Under the pieces are notes generated by a model. It saw only the letters and a list, made by a program, of their open reading frames with translations, did not search any database and had not been told where the DNA came from. A stretch of DNA of 28,143 nucleotides, taken from NCBI GenBank assembly GCA_003427395.1, contig BFEA01000704.1:356371-384513 (forward strand), given 5' to 3'. The position numbers and the translations under genes are program-made. Positions within the stretch are counted from its first letter, which is position 1. Each line of letters opens with the position of its first letter. Source of the stretch: Chara braunii (taxonomy: Eukaryota > Streptophyta > Charophyceae > Charales > Characeae). This document shows positions 1-9,740 of the stretch, piece by piece.

Positions 1-460
1 TCAAGGACAGACTCACTCTTGAGCTTTTCTTATCCTCTCCTTTGCCTTTATCTACATTCCACATTTCGTACTTTCCCTTACTTTCCCTTTTGGTTCTTTG
101 TTCGTCTTTTCTTCATCTCTCTTCCCTGTACTTATCACCTTCCCCTTTACTCTGCCTCTTTCTCACAGCGTTCAAGTGGGTCGTTATGGCACACGGAGAT
201 GCGGGCAGCTCGCGCTCAATTTCATCAACGTGGTGAGCCTTGTACGTGAGAGGCATACTGAAGGGGGAGTTGAAGAATGATAAAAACAAACGGTTTCAGT
301 GTCCCTCATGTTTTTTTTTTTTTTTGTTAAATCCTTGCCTTTTGTTTCACAAAGTGCGCTCTTTTATTTCATAGTTATGTGACAATATATATACACCCCG
401 TTTGATGATATATATGTATAGTCATGTAGAACTGCCCGGTGAATATATTGTAGTCATAGA

Positions 461-570
461 GGACTGCCCGGTGAACCGTAGGCAGGAAGGGACAGAAGGT
501 CAAGCAATGGGGGGCTGTGACAGACTGTTTTCTCTGAGCTTCACTGACTGATCAGCAGGCTGAACCCTTA
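461..570 (+). repeat. Dispersed repeat, copy 1
   Basis: The block GACTGCCCGGTGAACCGTAG followed by a purine-rich stretch, GGGGCTGTGACAGACTGTTT and a GGCTGAACCC end recurs in inverted orientation at about 1170-1275 and in direct orientation at 26829-26931. The repeat lies between two copies of the 5' tandem array. I see no coding content or clear terminal repeats, so its class is unknown. Confidence 0.6.
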
Positions 571-1169
571 GGATTACTCCTTGTACCCTGCCACCTCATG
601 CATTTTGAAGCATCCTCTCTGTCATCAAGGACAGACTGATTCCTGAGCCTTCTCCTTTCATATGCTTTCATCTTCTTTCCACACTTCATACTCTCCCTTT
701 GTCTTCTTTCCATCTTCTCTCTCTGTTCATCCCCTCTTCCTTTACTCTGCCTCTTTTACACAGCGTACAAGTAGGCCGTTGTGCCACACGGGGATGCGGG
801 CAGCTTGCGCTCAGTCTCATCAGCGTGCCGAGCCTTATATGCGAGAGGCACAGTAAAGGGGGAGCTAAAAGACGAAGTAATCTATGAAAGCAACAGTGAG
901 GAAAGAAAAGGAAGACCTGCATAGGAACAGCCAAAAGAACGGTTTCATTGCGCTCTTCATGTTTGTCTTGTATATTTGCATCGTTTGTTTCACAAAGTGC
1001 ACTCTTTTAGTTGATGATATGCGACAATATACAGGCACCCATGAGGGTGGTGGTTGGTGTCGACCTCAGGGTATCAGTTGTGGGGCAGTCGTTGATGCTT
1101 AGCCATAACCGGGGTTAAGGTGGATCGTCACTTACATTATCGGCAGTTAGGGACTCTTTAGACTGTAGG

Positions 1170-1275
1170 GGGTTCAGCCTCCTGATGGGTTGGCGAAACT
1201 CCGATGAAACAGTCTGTCATGGCCCCCTGTTTCTTGTCCTTTCTTCCCTTTTTTGACAGCATCTCTACGGTCTAC
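1170..1275 (-). repeat. Dispersed repeat, copy 2 (inverted)
   Basis: Read on the minus strand, this stretch matches the repeat at 461-570: GGCTGAACCC corresponds to GGTTCAGCCT here, and GACAGACTGTTT to AAACAGTCTGTC. With copy 1 it forms a loose inverted pair about 600 bp apart. Confidence 0.6.
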
Positions 1276-1397
1276 ATATTATATTATGGTTATATAAAGA
1301 ACTGCACAGCAAAAGGAAAAAAAGAACGATTTCAGTGTGCTTCGTCTTGTGTGCTATTTTCTTCTTTTGTTTTGCAAAGTGCGCTCTTTTGGTTGAT

Positions 1398-1573
1398 ACG
1401 TATGTGACAATATATTAAGGAGGGACTAACTCCTGAGTCTTCTCTGATCCTTCCTTGAGTTCTCATCTCTATTCCAACATGTTTTACGTATGTGACAATA
1501 TATTAAGGAGGGACTAACTCCTGAGTCTTCTCTGATCCTTCCTTGAGTTCTCATCTCTATTCCAACATGTTTT
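1398..1573 (+). repeat. Perfect 88-bp tandem duplication
   Basis: Bases 1398-1485 and 1486-1573 look identical, while the surrounding repeat copies have diverged substantially. The duplication is therefore either very recent or produced during assembly of this repetitive stretch. Confidence 0.85.
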
Positions 1574-1951
1574 ACTTTCCCTTTGTCTTCCATTTTCCAT
1601 CTCTCCTCACTCTATTATCTCCTTCCCCTTTCCTCTGCCTCTTTTTCACAGCGTGCAAGTGGGCATCATGCAGGCAGGCAGCGCGCACTCAACTACGTCA
1701 ACGCAGCGAGCATTGTACTTGAGAGGCCCAGTAAAGGAAGAGGAAGAGCGAAAAAAAGAAACAAAAGTGAAACCATGCAAAATGGTTCCGAAAGAAAGAA
1801 AGATCCGCACAACAAGATCGAAAAGAATGCTTTCAGTGTCCTTTCATCCTGTCTGCTATTTTCTTTGTTTGTCGCACAAAGTGCGTTCTTTTAGTTTATG
1901 TTATATACATAATAGTCAGTCTTGCGCAAAAAGACAAAGTGTGTTCTTTTA

Positions 1952-2073
1952 GGGCACACTCACTCTGGGCACGCAAAAGCGTAGAATCACAAAATCAGCG
2001 GCCTGAAGGAGGACTCGATGTCGCCGCTCATTTTGCGATTCTGCGATTCCGAGGGCCCAGTGTGACTATACCC
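1952..2073. mobile_element. Tourist-like MITE (PIF/Harbinger type) with TTA target duplication
   Basis: The 122-bp element begins GGGCACACTCACTCTGGGC, and the reverse complement of its end begins GGGTATAGTCACACTGGGCC. The match continues inward through AGAATCACAAAATCAGCGG against AGAATCGCAAAATGAGCGG. TTA flanks both sides at 1949-1951 and 2074-2076, the duplication size typical of PIF/Harbinger. It has no room for a transposase, so it would need one supplied in trans. Removing it and one TTA restores the motif TTCTTTTAGTTTATACGT, close to related repeat copies at 1377-1400 and 1884-1900, which act as paralogous empty sites. Confidence 0.8.
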
Positions 2074-2120
2074 TTAGTTTATACGTACGTGATCTGGTGA
2101 TAGTGTATTAGCGTTGCATT

Positions 2121-2266
2121 ATGGTCGCGACTGTCGAAGAGAGGCAGACTGCGGCCCACAGCCTGAAAAGGGAGAGCTGTTCAAAGCAGGAACAGAGGGT
2201 TCTCAGGGAGACAGAGAGGAAGGACGAGGAAAAAACAGATATAACCAGAAGACACTTCAGGCTTGA
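2121..2266 (+). CDS. Candidate first coding exon of the zinc-finger gene
   Basis: An ATG at 2121, with an in-frame stop just upstream at 2109-2111, opens a charged, helix-prone frame starting MVATVEERQTAAHSLKRES. It would stop at 2268-2270 unless spliced at the GT at 2267 (TTGA|GTAACT). Splicing there leaves phase 2, which is exactly what the next exon at 2494 needs: its first A completes a Glu codon. The intron would be 227 bp. The N-terminus is not an obvious signal or plastid transit peptide. The unspliced reading is a free 49-residue ORF, so the assignment rests on phase compatibility alone. Confidence 0.4.
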
Positions 2267-2493
2267 GTAACTCAGAAGTCCCGCGGATACCGGCTCTGAA
2301 AACCATGAAAATATGATCATAATAAGTTGATAATGTCGAAGTTAACGCCGGAAATTTGATAATATAAATTTGATTATAAATTATAATATTATATATGTTC
2401 TTGTCAAACAGTCAAACTCCTTTTTCCCCTCTGACACCTCCTGTGCAATTACTTAAAAAGGGGCTTATTGTTTCTGGCGGACGAGTTTTGCAG

Positions 2494-2581
2494 ATATGGG
2501 TTGGAGTTTGAGCAGTTGCCTCCAGAGGTCGAAGCACCGCTGTCTGCACCAACAGTGAGCTGCCGACAGTGTGGTGGAATG
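2494..2581 (+). CDS. Exon with first half of a CxxCxG zinc finger
   Basis: An acceptor GAGTTTTGCAG ends at 2493 and a donor GTGGGTTT starts at 2582. The exon enters in phase 2 and leaves in phase 0. It encodes YGLEFEQLPPEVEAPLSAP followed by TVSCRQCGGM. The CRQCGG is a CxxCxG half-site. Joined to the exon at 7795, it gives CRQCGGMGVTKCNKCKG, matching the CxxCxGxG-x3-CxxCxG spacing of DnaJ-type Cys-rich domains, including BSD2/ORANGE-like plastid proteins. That completion across a 5.2-kb gap is the main evidence for the exon and its borders. The rest of the protein matches none of those families that I can recall, so a chaperone role is inference. Confidence 0.65.
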
Positions 2582-2902
2582 GTGGGTTTTTGTTTTTCTT
2601 TTCCTAATTCATTTTTCTTTTTGTTTTCTCTTTTTTTTTCTATTTCATTCTTAACTGTGTGTGGGTAATTCCGTAGCACAATTGTATGCGTCAGGATTCA
2701 AATTTTGAACTCCTGCCGTGTTTATCGGTAGGTACGTCTGTAGAGTACTGCGTTACTCGAACTTATGTGGTCCATAAGCAGTCCAGAGACATGTTGCCAT
2801 GTCCCTGTACCTGCCTGGAACATGTCAGCAGTTGTCTCCAGAGTACTCTGTTACCGTTCATCCACGAGGCAGATGCAGGATGGCAAGTCGTCTGCTTCGG
2901 AC
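2582..2902 (+). other. Intron-like sequence left of the adapter
   Basis: This stretch begins with the candidate donor and a T-rich tract. At about 2764-2800 it contains TGGTCCATAAGCAGTCCAG, which resembles CGGTCCATAAACAGTCCAG at 2971-2989 on the far side of the adapter. I see no supported coding content. Confidence 0.5.
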
Positions 2903-2940
2903 CTGTCTCTTATACACATCTAGATGTGTATAAGAGACAG
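2903..2940. other. Nextera mate-pair junction adapter (assembly artefact)
   Basis: The sequence CTGTCTCTTATACACATCT is followed directly by its reverse complement AGATGTGTATAAGAGACAG. These are the two 19-bp Tn5 mosaic ends, head to head, as in the circularisation junction of Nextera mate-pair libraries. It is synthetic, not genomic. DNA on either side may not be adjacent in the genome, and orientation at this point is uncertain. Confidence 0.97.
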
Positions 2941-3302
2941 CATTCAAAATGTTCGATCGGTCCAAACGTATCCGGTCCATAAACAGTCCAGGTACGTGTT
3001 GAATGTTGAGTAGTGGAGCAAGGCGCATTTACGAATTGGTGGGAAATGGGGACAGCTCGTGTCCTGACAGCGCCGATCTGCTGTGGCGGGGATTGGACAA
3101 GCATCGATAACGAGATACGGACCATAGATATAATGAAGACAACGAAGATCGGAGGTCAGTTTTTCATGATCTGCGGTAGTTGAATCTTGGGCTTTGTCTG
3201 CTTCATTGTCCAAGCCCTCCATTTAGTTGCAGCAGCACGATGTCATTGTGTGCACATCAGAAGACTCAGAAGCTTTTGGTTTTGTTCTGCGGTCTTTGTT
3301 TA
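2941..3302 (+). other. Intron-like sequence right of the adapter
   Basis: This stretch holds no supported gene. The 92-residue minus-strand frame at 2944-3222 reads toward the adapter and shows no recognisable domain. The stretch leads into the poly-C tract. Confidence 0.4.
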
Positions 3303-3304
3303 CC

Positions 3305-3344
<40 letters not shown>

Positions 3345-3444
3345 ACCCCCCCCCCCCCCCCCCCCCCCCCCCCACCTTCTTGTTCGGGGGGGCGGACCCC
3401 CCCCCCCCCTCCCCCTCCCCCCCCCCCCCCCCCCCCCCCCCACC
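3303..3444 (+). repeat. Poly-C low-complexity tract
   Basis: Long runs of C are broken by single A bases and by one segment, CTTCTTGTTCGGGGGGGCGGA, near 3376-3397. Proline- or glycine-rich frames across it are artefacts of composition. Homopolymers this long are error-prone, so the length is unreliable. Confidence 0.9.
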
Positions 3445-3527
3445 TTCTCTTCCCTAAGTACCTCGGAGCCTCCTCCATCCGGTGCTCGACTTTGCCCGTC
3501 GCTAGAGTTTCAAAGTGTCATGGGCGG

Positions 3528-3585
3528 GGGCCTACCTGGCCCTGCCATCCTTTTTGGTCCAGTAGGCCGAGCCTTTCCGTGGCAC
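3528..3585 (+). repeat. Dispersed repeat, copy a (partner at 8640-8695, inverted)
   Basis: GGGCCTACCTGGCCCTGCCA and the following CCTTTTTGGTCCAGTAGG match, with scattered substitutions, the reverse complement of 8640-8695 (GGGCCTACCGGGCATGGCCA, CCTTTTCGATCCGGTAGG). The translations are also alike (GLPGPAILFGPVG and GLPGMASLFDPVG), so this may be a remnant of a transposon reading frame. The family is not recognised. Confidence 0.55.
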
Positions 3586-3608
3586 CGTGTTAACGACCGG
3601 CACATTTT

Positions 3609-3850
3609 GTAGCTGGGCAGGGTACTGGTGATTTAAGGTTATGAACCTTATGACCCCTAACTCAGGGGTAGCTGGGCAGGGTACTGGTGGTTTAAGTTTA
3701 TGACCCTTATCAGTATTTTGATGGGTGCAATGCAGGGTAAAATATTGTGAGGTAGTTTTCTGCTTGTGTGGTGGTTTACAGTTGCCACTCTTACAAGTAT
3801 CTTTGATGGGTGCAGTCGTATGTGGTACTGTTCTGTGTGTGTGGATGTCT
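3609..3850 (+). repeat. Short tandem duplications
   Basis: GTAGCTGGGCAGGGTACTGG occurs at 3609 and again at 3668, a 59-bp period. A second pair built on TTTGATGGGTGCA(A/G)T follows at about 3718 and 3803. No gene is seen. The motif GGTACTGGTGGTTTAAG also resembles sequence near 4732 and 13759. Confidence 0.7.
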
Positions 3851-3940
3851 ACCAATGCTATTCACAGAGCATACTGGAATATGCGAAGTGAAAGACGGAA
3901 TTGAGAAATGGATGATGAGGAAATGCTGCAGAGGGACAGT

Positions 3941-4033
3941 CTACCGTCTTCACCCGAATAGAACGCCCGGTCATTATAGCTGTGTCTGGACTGAAAATTG
4001 CACCTAATACGGCGATTCGGGTGAAGACGGTAG
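3941..4033. repeat. 93-bp foldback with perfect 19-bp arms
   Basis: Bases 3941-3959 (CTACCGTCTTCACCCGAAT) are the exact reverse complement of 4015-4033, separated by 55 bp. The form suits a small MITE or foldback element, but no flanking target duplication is obvious. A structured RNA is an alternative if the region is transcribed. Confidence 0.75.
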
Positions 4034-6264
4034 GGGAGGTATGTGGTTGAAAGGTAGGAACTGAGAACTGAAGAAGAGCATATTAGGCACCAGAGCGAGC
4101 CAGTTGCAAGAGAAGGAGATCCAGCATGGTGGTGATAGATCTGAGTGCGTGCACGGAAGAGGTGAATAAGAGGACCAGGAGAGGAAAAGAATGGCTAACC
4201 GAATGAGCTGACTAGTTGGCCGGAAAGTAAGTGATGAAACCATGAGCAGCTTTGCAGTTATATCTCTGCGAGTCTGTGGGTAAAAGACCATCCATCCACC
4301 GCCTGCTGCCCATTAAAAACACACGCACGGGCATCGTCGAATGGCGTTAACAGTGGTTGTCTATCTGTTGTATCCGTGCGACCCTGAGGAGGTTAATAGG
4401 GACCAGTCATGCATCAGACAGCAGCCCAGATCCAGGCTTTTTGGATCTCTGAGAACTCTGGGAAAATGGCACTTCTGCCAGTGTTCACATTGGGACAACG
4501 ATACGGTTCATTGGATGGAGTGAGTCTCTCTGGTTTAACCACCACTACCTTTCCCAGGCAACTTCAGGAAGTGAAAATGTAACATTTTCCAGGTTCTTTG
4601 GAGGCCGGGCGCTACGGGACCAAAAGGTTGGCGGCGTCAGCCAAAAGCGAGCAAAAGAATGATGCGGTGGCGCTTCGGCAAAGCTTGGTTTGCAGGAGAA
4701 TCCTCCACCTCGGCAAAAAGAGGCTTGGAGGTAGTGGTCGTTTAAACCACTGTTTCATCTGGGGCTGCTTTTTTTTACGAGCCTCCCTAGCGCTGCACAC
4801 CCAAAACGAAATGAACCGGCATGGACGCCCTTTTTCTTCTACTTCTTGGCTGCTGGCGTCATCTATTGTGGTCCGGTAGCCCTGCACCTTGGAAACTCTC
4901 CCAAATATACATTTACAGGTTGCTCGATTTGCCTGGGGCGAGTAATGGTGGCTTGATCTCCATCCTTAATTGCATGCCAGACAAGTCACCCATTCACCCT
5001 TGAAATGCCAGTCTGGTAGGTGCTGGTGGCCGGGCGGGTTGTTACAGAGTCAAGAGGGCGCGCATGCCCAAGAACCTGATTAAAAAAAGTGCATTCCTCT
5101 GATCATGTGGCTCGTGCTTGGAAATGGAAGCGCTTACGCGGGCGCAGCAGAAGGTATGTAGACAGCCTGAGAGTCGTTGACAGTGCAATTTGATCGGTAT
5201 GGGCACAGCAGGGAAGCTGCTTCTTTCTTTTCTTTGGCGCACAACCTCTAACCACTGAGCTGCTAGAGACTTTCGTTTCCGCCAAGTGGAGAGATTTTAT
5301 TTGTCTACCCACATTGCTTTTTATTGTCGTTTTTTTGTTTTTTTTCAGTCTTCTGAAAATGTATCAGATTTTGTTACTTGAGAAACATGTTCCCTAATCT
5401 TCTGTGTGTCTTTTCACTCGAGTAACTTTTTATGCATGGTAAGTACTAAAGCTCCAATCATGACCAGGAATAGAATATGACTTTCCCTCAGCAGGTAGGC
5501 TTTTTTTTTCCCCCCGTCCCGAAGTGCATGTTAGTTGATAATTTAGTAGGCATTTTTGCCTCAGGACCTCAGGTTTCAAATCTTCAGTAACTGCGATTCA
5601 CATGTTGGCCACGCAACCCAGTCTCGTGCTCTTTTCGACAAACTGCTGGCACTGGGATTCGATCCCAGGACCTGAAGGACTGGCGATTTGGTGTTTGCAA
5701 TGGTCGACAGCCGGGCTTTGAACCCAGGCCATAGAGCTGTAGCATTATGGCTCGTAGCTTAGACCATTCAGTGAGTTTTTTCTTGTCCACTTGTGGTCTT
5801 TTGGCACTTGTAGGCCCTGGCGGGACAAAGAGGGAAGAAAGGGGAAGCCCACTTTCGCACGTTGTTTTTGTTAAGAACAGGGGGAGGCTCTTTTGGTTGG
5901 GGGTGAGAAGTAGGTGCAGCCGTCACAATTGAGATCTCGAAGATTACTTTAATCAATCTTTTATCTGTGGACGTCACACATTCATGAGTGTGGCTGGGCA
6001 TCCAAGTGGGCAAATTCTTTGGAAGCTTGCCTCCTGTGCTGTGCGGTGAATATTCAGTGGAAGCATTTAAATTTCCTTCCAATTATGTGTCATGTGTTCC
6101 AAAAAAAAAAAAGAAAAAAAAAAGGACATGAATGAGTTCGGTTAAGGGTGTACAAGCATGATGAGGGATCAAATCCTGCAGCGTGCAAAAAATGTCTCAA
6201 TGCAGTAAACTGGTATTCTCAGACTTCGTCTGAACCTCATGGTCTTAGAGGCTTTGCTGCACTC
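4034..6264 (+). other. Long stretch with no supported gene
   Basis: Frames up to 104 codons occur here (for example minus strand 5768-6082), but none shows a domain, convincing splice pair or conserved-looking composition. About 4600-4790 is a diverged copy of a repeat also seen at about 13630-13790, sharing CGGCAAAAAGAGGCT(T/C)GGAGGTA and a nearby CCAGCCAAAA-like block. AG|TCAAGAGG at 5047 and GCAGAAG|GTATGT at 5156 look like splice sites, but all three frames between them contain stops. Confidence 0.5.
5640..5775 (-). repeat. tRNA-related (SINE-like) sequence
   Basis: On the minus strand there is an A-box-like ATGGTCTAAGC, and about 45 bases on a B-box-like GGGTTCAAAGCCC, matching GGTTCRANNCC. 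A second T-arm-like block, GGGATCGAATCCC, lies further downstream near 5655. I found no acceptor stem that would make an intact tRNA. This looks like a tRNA-derived SINE or a degenerate tRNA pair. Confidence 0.4.
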
Positions 6265-6505
6265 GAGTCTGGGGGCCGAAGTCAGAAACAAAAAACATCG
6301 ATACCCCCGCTCATGAACTTCCCCCTGTTACGCGCCCGGGAGAACCCACAAACGCATTGACTGCGTCTGTGGGTTTACTGCATTTGATTTTGGGGACCGA
6401 AGTCAGAAACAAAAAAAACATCGATACCCCCGCTCATGAACTTCCCCCCTGTTACGCGCCCTGGAGAACCCCCGAACGCATTGATTGCCTCTGCGGGGAG
6501 GAGGG
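6265..6505 (+). repeat. Tandem duplication, 121-bp period
   Basis: CCGAAGTCAGAAACAAAAAA starts at 6276 and CCGAAGTCAGAAAC starts again at 6397. Both are followed by ACATCGATACCCCCGCTCAT, a CTTCCCC...GTTACGCGCCC block and AACGCATTGA. The copies differ by few substitutions and small indels, so the duplication is young. Confidence 0.85.
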
Positions 6506-6749
6506 ATGGAGTGTCAAGTGTGCCCATATATATAAATGTCGAGTCGCCACGACCGCAGCGCACTTAACGAATTGTCGTATTTGTGTTACCTAATGGATGC
6601 CAGAACCTTTTTCGGACGCTCGACTTGTTTGGCTGCTATTGCTGCTGGGACTGCGGTTGAGCTGTGAGCACATCCTGTGAATATTTGTCATTAAAATTAT
6701 TTAGTTCATTCAACTTCATTGGGATGCAATGATTCACAAGTCGACTTTT
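6506..6749 (+). other. No gene seen
   Basis: AT-rich sequence without a supported ORF, splice pair or repeat, leading into the foldback at 6750. Confidence 0.4.
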
Positions 6750-6967
6750 GGGAGATTTAGGGCCGACTTTCAGGGAAATCCTTTCAGGGAATTTAACTTT
6801 GATGTTCCTGACCGCTATTTTGGCATTTTTTGAACTGAAATCGTCAGAGGCCCTACTGCCAGGAACCTCGTAAGCCCTGACAATTTTGGCTAAAAAAAAA
6901 TGCCGAAATTGCGGCCAGGAATGTCAAAGTTAAATGCCCAAAAGGGTAAATCGAAAACTAAATCCCC
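6750..6967. mobile_element. 218-bp foldback element (MITE-like)
   Basis: The two halves form a long imperfect palindrome with arms of roughly 100 bp. The best part pairs 6788-6832 with 6893-6939: GGGAATTTAACTTTGATGTT on the left and GGGCATTTAACTTTGACATT on the right read in reverse complement, continuing through CCTGACCGC against CCTGGCCGC. Pairing extends inward (AATCGTCAGAGG with AATTGTCAGGGC) and outward (GGGAGATTTAG with GGGGATTTAG). It has no coding capacity and no certain target duplication. Confidence 0.75.
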
Positions 6968-6993
6968 ACCCCTTCTGTTTGTCTACCCTCAAG

Positions 6994-7039
6994 AAAAGCT
7001 AAACAAGCAAAAGCTAAACAAGCAAAAGCTAAACAAGCC
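6994..7039 (+). repeat. 15-bp tandem repeat, three copies
   Basis: AAAAGCTAAACAAGC is repeated three times immediately outside the foldback. It is noncoding as far as can be seen. Confidence 0.9.
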
Positions 7040-7760
<721 letters not shown>

Positions 7761-7794
7761 ACCTCTCCTGTGTTGTTTGCCGCGGGATGACCAG

Positions 7795-7857
7795 GGAGTG
7801 ACGAAGTGCAACAAGTGCAAGGGGAATGCAATAAGGCTAGTTCCGAATTTCAATCAG
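7795..7857 (+). CDS. Exon with second half of the CxxCxG zinc finger
   Basis: This 63-bp, 21-codon exon is phase 0 at both ends. It lies between an acceptor GGGATGACCAG and a donor CAATCAG|GTGAGAAG. It encodes GVTKCNKCKGNAIRLVPNF followed by NQ. CNKCKG is a CxxCxG half-site, and the leading Gly-Val plus the preceding exon's final Met give the GxGxxx spacing expected between the two Cys pairs. Only two CxxCxG units are visible, whereas DnaJ-type domains have four, so this may be a compact two-unit version or further units may lie in unseen exons. The acceptor lacks a classical pyrimidine tract and instead sits downstream of the TG repeat. Confidence 0.65.
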
Positions 7858-8640
7858 GTGAGAAGAGCACATCTTCCCTTCCCCGCCCCCTCATTTTTCC
7901 TTGTTCGCTATCATTTTGTTGGCCATCCTTTTTGCGTCTATGTGGTTGGGCCTGAGCATGACTGTAGACTCTGTACCGTGGCCATCGTTTTGTGGGCATG
8001 TGATTGGGGCTGAGCATGCCTGCAGACTCTTTGTACCATGGTTGGGCCTGGACCGGGGCCTGAGCAGTTGCAGGTTCTACCCAGGATAGTGATTCCTTTG
8101 GCGCTGCTGTTTGTTGTTTGTTGATGTTGTTCTCGCAGTGGTGGTGTTGTCATTGCCATCATCATCATCATCGACATTATGCTTGTTTTTGTCGTTATCT
8201 GGTGCTGATGCTGCTTTTTTTTTTTTTTTTTTTTTTAATGCTGTTGGTGTTTTTGCTTTTATTTATTTATTTTAATTATTTATTATTATTTCTAAGCAAG
8301 GAAAAGAGAGGTATTTCGGAACCTGGAACTGTGTACTTTTCCAGGATTGTGGGAAGGGTGTAAGTACACAAATCCGAAAAAGAGGGGTGGCTGCTATACA
8401 CAGGAACCCAATGTCGCTTTGGGTTTCTTACGACGGTCGCAATGTATGGGTTACTGCTTAAAAGAGCACTATATTTCACCATTGCCCCTACTTACACAGG
8501 AGGCCCGTCGTCTTTTAGCTTGTCCGTTGGATTGACGGCTCTATGGCCATAAGTTCTTTTCCTGTCTGAAGGGGTTGGCCCGATTTCTCACGAGGCTTCG
8601 TGCAACCTCGACCTCCCGCACCAATCCCTCAGAGAGGTCA
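7858..8640 (+). other. Intron-like sequence with tandem and homopolymer repeats
   Basis: A 61-bp duplication built on GGGCCTGAGCATG(A/C)CTGNAGACTCT spans about 7925-8043. A T run at about 8215-8236 is flanked by ATGCTG on both sides, followed by ATTTATT-rich DNA. No supported gene is seen. Confidence 0.55.
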
Positions 8641-8695
8641 GACCTACCGGATCGAAAAGGCTGGCCATGCCCGGTAGGCCCTTGCCAGTGATGGT
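8640..8695 (-). repeat. Dispersed repeat, copy b (partner at 3528-3585)
   Basis: The reverse complement contains GGGCCTACCGGGCATGGCCA and CCTTTTCGATCCGGTAGG, matching copy a. It forms part of minus-strand frames at 8541-8947, whose remaining sequence is repetitive. Confidence 0.55.
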
Positions 8696-8779
8696 TTGGA
8701 ATTTTAGCCACAGGAAAGATCGAGCATTGGGAAAAAGAGCATGGTTGCACTGGAACCGGAATCCGAGCGGATCTGGACG

Positions 8780-8990
8780 CCTGACCGCACCTTTTCCCGG
8801 ATTGATCCGGGCTGTCTGGACAAACGAGACTCGGACTTTCCAGATATTCGAACAGCATCCGGACAAGCTGGATTTGGAATTTCCAGGTGTTTGAAGAGCA
8901 TCGGACATCCTGACTGTCCGGATATCCAGACAGCAGCACCTAGACATCCTGACAAACCGGACCCAGACTGTCCCCGAATGGGTTGATCAG
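8780..8990 (+). repeat. Degenerate TCCGGAC/CAGAC repeats
   Basis: Motifs such as GCATCCGGACAAGCTGGAT, CTGACTGTCCGGATATCCAG and CATCCTGACAAACCGGAC recur with loose spacing. Overlapping frames on both strands here (8541-9003) reflect the repeats. Similar wording recurs near 10950-11065. Confidence 0.5.
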
Positions 8991-9115
8991 TGCCCGGCGG
9001 CATTGGATTTTGGAAAAAAAAGAAAAGAACAAAGCGTGTCTAGACATGTGGGACCTACCTTGTGGCTGAATGGGACCCAGACACACAAGGGAGACTGAGA
9101 AGAGGAAGACCTCTG

Positions 9116-9200
9116 TCTCCTCCTCCTCCTCTCCCTTTGCAATATCACCCTCTCCTATACCCCCTCTACCTCCTCCCCCTCCTCCTCATCTTCTTTCCCC
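9116..9200 (+). repeat. CT-rich low-complexity tract
   Basis: CTCCTCCTCCTCT-type sequence, partner in composition to another CT tract at 9860-9930. No gene is seen. Confidence 0.8.
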
Positions 9201-9329
9201 CCCAAAAATGCATGAATGCGCACGGCCTCCGTCTCTCCTGCCTCGCTCCCCACATGATAAAGTGACAAACGGGTGAACAGTGCTGTAACCCCCTCGTGGG
9301 CTCCCTCCCTTCTTCTCCTCTAACGCCAT

Positions 9330-9740
9330 GACATTGATGGACGGATGGATGCATGGATGGACGGGAGGGTGGGGAGGGGAGCGGAGGGGAGGGGAGGGGA
9401 GGGGAGGGGGGGGGAGGGACTGGATGTAGGGGATGGGAGGCGATGGGAGGGATGAATGGATGAATGGATGAATGGATGGATGGATGGATGGAAAGGAACT
9501 GGATGGGATGGGATGGAGAGAGGGAGGGATGGGATGGGATGGGATGGATGGAGAGATGGGATGGGATGGCATGGAGTGGGGGAGGGGGGGAGGGAGGGAG
9601 AGAGGGATGGATGGGTGGATGGGTGGATGGATGATGGATGGGACGGATATATGGAGGGAGGGATGGATGGATGGACGGACGGACTGACGGACAAACGGAT
9701 GGAGGATTGAGGGGATGGGAAGGGGTTTGGGGGGGGTGGG
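9330..9740 (+). repeat. GGATG/GGATGGATG minisatellite
   Basis: Units of GGATG, GGGATG and GAGGG repeat over about 400 bp. A 313-residue minus-strand frame across it (9166-10107) consists of Pro/Ser/His runs produced by the repeat and should not be annotated as a protein. Confidence 0.95.

Larger units (their letters stand above)
1..1912 (+). repeat. Diverged tandem copies of a pyrimidine-rich repeat
   Basis: At least three related blocks follow each other: about 1-400, 625-1042 and 1415-1912, with a partial 3' copy at 1285-1415. Each starts with a motif like AAGGACAGACT, continues through a CT-rich stretch ending CTGCCTCTTTTNCACAGCG, then a purine-rich part, and ends with a motif like CAAAGTGCGCTCTTTTAG and TATGTGACAATATAT. 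The small frames inside shift between copies and share no protein pattern, so I read the array as noncoding. The CT tract plus CAG resembles a splice acceptor, but it is simply part of the repeat. Confidence 0.75.

Noticed and set aside
2686-2982. 98-codon frame
   Set aside because: It reads through the synthetic adapter at 2903-2940.
3180-3612. Proline-rich frames across the poly-C tract
   Set aside because: Homopolymer translation in several frames at once; no sequence outside the tract supports a gene.
5046-5157. Possible exon between GTTACAG and GTATGT
   Set aside because: All three phases contain stops.
8541-9003. Minus-strand frames of 99-132 codons
   Set aside because: Three overlapping frames share repeated motifs; no domain and no splice support.
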